Below, piece by piece: positions 14,294 through 15,884 of a DNA stretch of 15,884 nt (position 1 is its first letter; each line of letters begins with the position of its first letter). The position numbers and the translations under genes are program-made. Origin of the DNA: Mariprofundaceae bacterium. GTDB lineage: Bacteria > Pseudomonadota > Zetaproteobacteria > Mariprofundales > Mariprofundaceae. The notes beneath the pieces are model-generated. The model worked only from the letters and a program-made list of their open reading frames with translations. It searched no databases and had not been told where the DNA came from. The DNA lies in assembly GCA_027018975.1 (NCBI GenBank), contig JALUXN010000098.1:1-15884 (forward strand), read 5' to 3'.

Positions 14294-15107
14294 CATCTGC
14301 TCCTTGCTGCGGCTGCTCGCCTGACTCATCACTATTGCGCCGACTGCGGTGCAACTTCCGCGCCTGACGCAGCTGCTGCAGACGGCGATGCTGCCAAATA
14401 CTCAATAACGGCCCGTGCATGCAGTAGGCGAGCAACACGGTAAATGGCATGCGGTAGGGATCTACCGCCAATAGCCCGATCACCACAATCATCATAATCA
14501 ACATACTTGTCGGCCGCCGTTTTTTCAGATCGATATCTTTGCCGGAGATAAAGCGGACATTGCTCACCATCAACCAGGACAAAAAGACCGACAACCCCAG
14601 CCAGAGCCACGGCCACGGCTGGGCGTGCATCTGCACATGGTAGAGCACCGCCGTGGCGATAAAGAGTGCTGCACCGGGCGTCGGCAAGCCCTGAAAATAG
14701 CGTTTATCCTGCTGTTCGTGCTGCACATTGAAGCGCGCCAGACGCAGCGCCGCACAAGCGACCACAAAAAAACCACCCAGCCAAGCCAGCTTGTGGTAAG
14801 CCGGCCCCAGATCAACCAGTGCCCAGAGATAGATCAATACCGCCGGCGCCACCCCGAAAGAGAGCATATCGCAGAGTGAATCATACTCAGCACCGAATTG
14901 CGTCTCGGCATGCAACATGCGCGCCACCCGGCCATCGAGCATATCAAAAATAGCCGCCGCCAAAATAGCCCAAGCCGCCAACTCGAAGTTACCCTGAATC
15001 GATGCAATCAGTGAATAGAAACCGGAAAACAGTCCCATCGAAGTGAACAAGCTGGGGAGCAGATAGACCCCCTTGCGCCCCATAGGCGATCGACTGTCAG
15101 GCTTCAC
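14286..15107 (-). CDS. pssA: CDP-diacylglycerol--serine O-phosphatidyltransferase PssA (membrane type)
   Basis: An inner-membrane enzyme that joins CDP-diacylglycerol and serine to give phosphatidylserine, the precursor of phosphatidylethanolamine. The 273 residues carry a complete CDP-alcohol phosphatidyltransferase motif starting at D58-G59, with A62-R63, G72, D76 and D80 at the exact spacing, and about six to eight hydrophobic helices. The N-terminal GVYLLPSLFTSMGLFSGFY is typical of this membrane type, unlike the peripheral E. coli PssA. I start it at GTG 15107 (VKPDSRSPMGRKG): GGAG lies seven bases upstream and the start overlaps the psd stop by 11 bases. The ATG at 15083 is the alternative but has no ribosome binding site. 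A longer call from 15287 would add an Arg-rich out-of-frame reading of the psd tail and is wrong. The basic C-terminus overlaps leuA. Confidence 0.95.
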   Translation of the reverse strand: MKPDSRSPMGRKGVYLLPSLFTSMGLFSGFYSLIASIQGNFELAAWAILAAAIFDMLDGRVARMLHAETQFGAEYDSLCDMLSFGVAPAVLIYLWALVDLGPAYHKLAWLGGFFVVACAALRLARFNVQHEQQDKRYFQGLPTPGAALFIATAVLYHVQMHAQPWPWLWLGLSVFLSWLMVSNVRFISGKDIDLKKRRPTSMLIMMIVVIGLLAVDPYRMPFTVLLAYCMHGPLLSIWQHRRLQQLRQARKLHRSRRNSDESGEQPQQGADDV

Positions 15108-15884
15108 TGTCAGACTCCGCCGCCGTCTGCGCCTTGGCCTGCTCGCCAGCGGCCGCCGCGCCACTTTCCGCAGCTTCCGCCTGCGCTGTTGCAGTCGGCT
15201 CCGTCGCCACCGCTTCACTCGCCTGTTCGCTCTGCGCCTCAGTGGCCGCCCCGGCCAACTTCTCAGCCAGAATACTCGCCCCCGCACTCACCTTGTCACC
15301 GCACTTCACCCGCAGCTGATAATCGGCAGGAATCTCACAATTCACCCGCGAACCGAAACGGATCATACCGATCCGCTGCCCCGCCTCGACCCGGTCGCCC
15401 ACGCTCACATAGGAGACGATGCGCCGCGCCACCAAGCCGGAGATCTGGGTAAAAGCAATCGTATCCCCATTGTCGCACACCATCTCGAAGCGATTGCGCT
15501 CATTCTCTTCACTGGCATGATCAAAGCTGGCATTGACAAACTTACCAGCCACATAATCCATATGGGTAATCCGCCCCGCCATCGGCGCGCGATTGACATG
15601 CACATCAAACACATTCATAAAAATATCCACGCGCTGATGCCCCTCCGGCATCATCTCCGCGCGGATCACCTTCCCATCGGCCGGCGACACAAACACCCCA
15701 TCGCCCTGCGGCGTCACCCGCTCCGGATCGCGGAAAAAGTTAAGCATGAACAGCAGCAACAGCAGCAGCAGCGTGGAGAGCACTGTCCAACCCAGAAACA
15801 GCGTCACCACCATCGTCACCAGTGTAGCCAGAATGTAGATCCACCCCTCGGGTGCAAAAGGAATATCACCGCGCGCGCGGCCAA
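15097..15884 (-). CDS. psd: Phosphatidylserine decarboxylase proenzyme Psd, 5' end missing
   Basis: Decarboxylates phosphatidylserine to phosphatidylethanolamine using a pyruvoyl group formed by self-cleavage. At least 261 residues are visible and the frame is open to the right edge. The GTG at 15819 is not the likely start, because the upstream residues (GDIPFAPEGWIYILATL) match the family's N-terminal EGW segment, so the true start lies just outside. Seen: a membrane segment (around 15760-15830), NFFRDPERVTP, SPADGKV, NVFDVHVNRAP, and the cleavage site in RFGSRV, with the serine codon at 15349-15351. This is the short proenzyme form. After the usual end (about 15250) comes an unusual tail of about 50 residues rich in Ala, Glu, Gln and Ser. 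Its stop overlaps the pssA start by 11 bases. Confidence 0.95.
   Translation of the reverse strand, partial: GRARGDIPFAPEGWIYILATLVTMVVTLFLGWTVLSTLLLLLLLFMLNFFRDPERVTPQGDGVFVSPADGKVIRAEMMPEGHQRVDIFMNVFDVHVNRAPMAGRITHMDYVAGKFVNASFDHASEENERNRFEMVCDNGDTIAFTQISGLVARRIVSYVSVGDRVEAGQRIGMIRFGSRVNCEIPADYQLRVKCGDKVSAGASILAEKLAGAATEAQSEQASEAVATEPTATAQAEAAESGAAAAGEQAKAQTAAESDSEA

Noticed and set aside
14294..14332. N-terminal extension of LeuA to position 14332
   Set aside because: Adds a polar stretch inside pssA with no family match; AAGGAG sits six bases upstream of the ATG at 14293.

Overview
The window is a GC-rich chromosomal segment from a Gram-negative bacterium, most likely a member of the Pseudomonadota outside the enteric gammaproteobacteria. 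The reasons are: the radA-cvpA-purF gene order, common in alphaproteobacteria and relatives; a PurF with a propeptide and four Fe-S-type cysteines, unlike the E. coli form; a short MetG without the C-terminal tRNA-binding domain; the psd-pssA-leuA cluster of many proteobacteria; and palindromic intergenic repeats of a type common in proteobacteria. Class cannot be fixed by eye. A Zetaproteobacteria- or Magnetococcia-like lineage is a guess only.

Layout. 1-637 (-): 5' part of a polytopic membrane protein that runs off the left edge. 638-1034: noncoding, with a decayed palindromic repeat. 1035-2228 (+): nhaA, which meets the next operon tail to tail with interlocking stop codons. 5205-2225 (-): metG, a DUF2062 membrane protein and a fructosamine-3-kinase-like gene, almost without gaps. 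A 109-bp divergent promoter region follows. 5315-11104 (+): radA-cvpA-purF-dgkA and an LtaS/MdoB-like phosphoglycerol transferase, packed as one likely operon. 11172-12212 (+): a REC plus HD-GYP response regulator. 12213-12748: 536 bp without a gene, rich in palindromes and repeats, between convergent genes. 15884-12749 (-): psd (start beyond the right edge), pssA and leuA, with overlapping ends.

How the genes connect. Membrane lipid metabolism appears twice. pssA and psd make phosphatidylethanolamine. dgkA sits in a 4-base stop/start overlap with a phosphoglycerol-transferase-like enzyme whose family releases diacylglycerol, the substrate of DgkA, so the pair reads as a lipid-recycling module. 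The rest is housekeeping: purine synthesis, recombination, methionyl-tRNA charging, leucine synthesis, sodium/proton exchange, and c-di-GMP turnover.

I see no tRNA, rRNA, CRISPR array, phage genes, transposase or obvious new multigene system. The least explained parts are the repeat-rich region at 12223-12748, the Ala/Glu-rich C-terminal tail of Psd, and the link between dgkA and the phosphoglycerol transferase.
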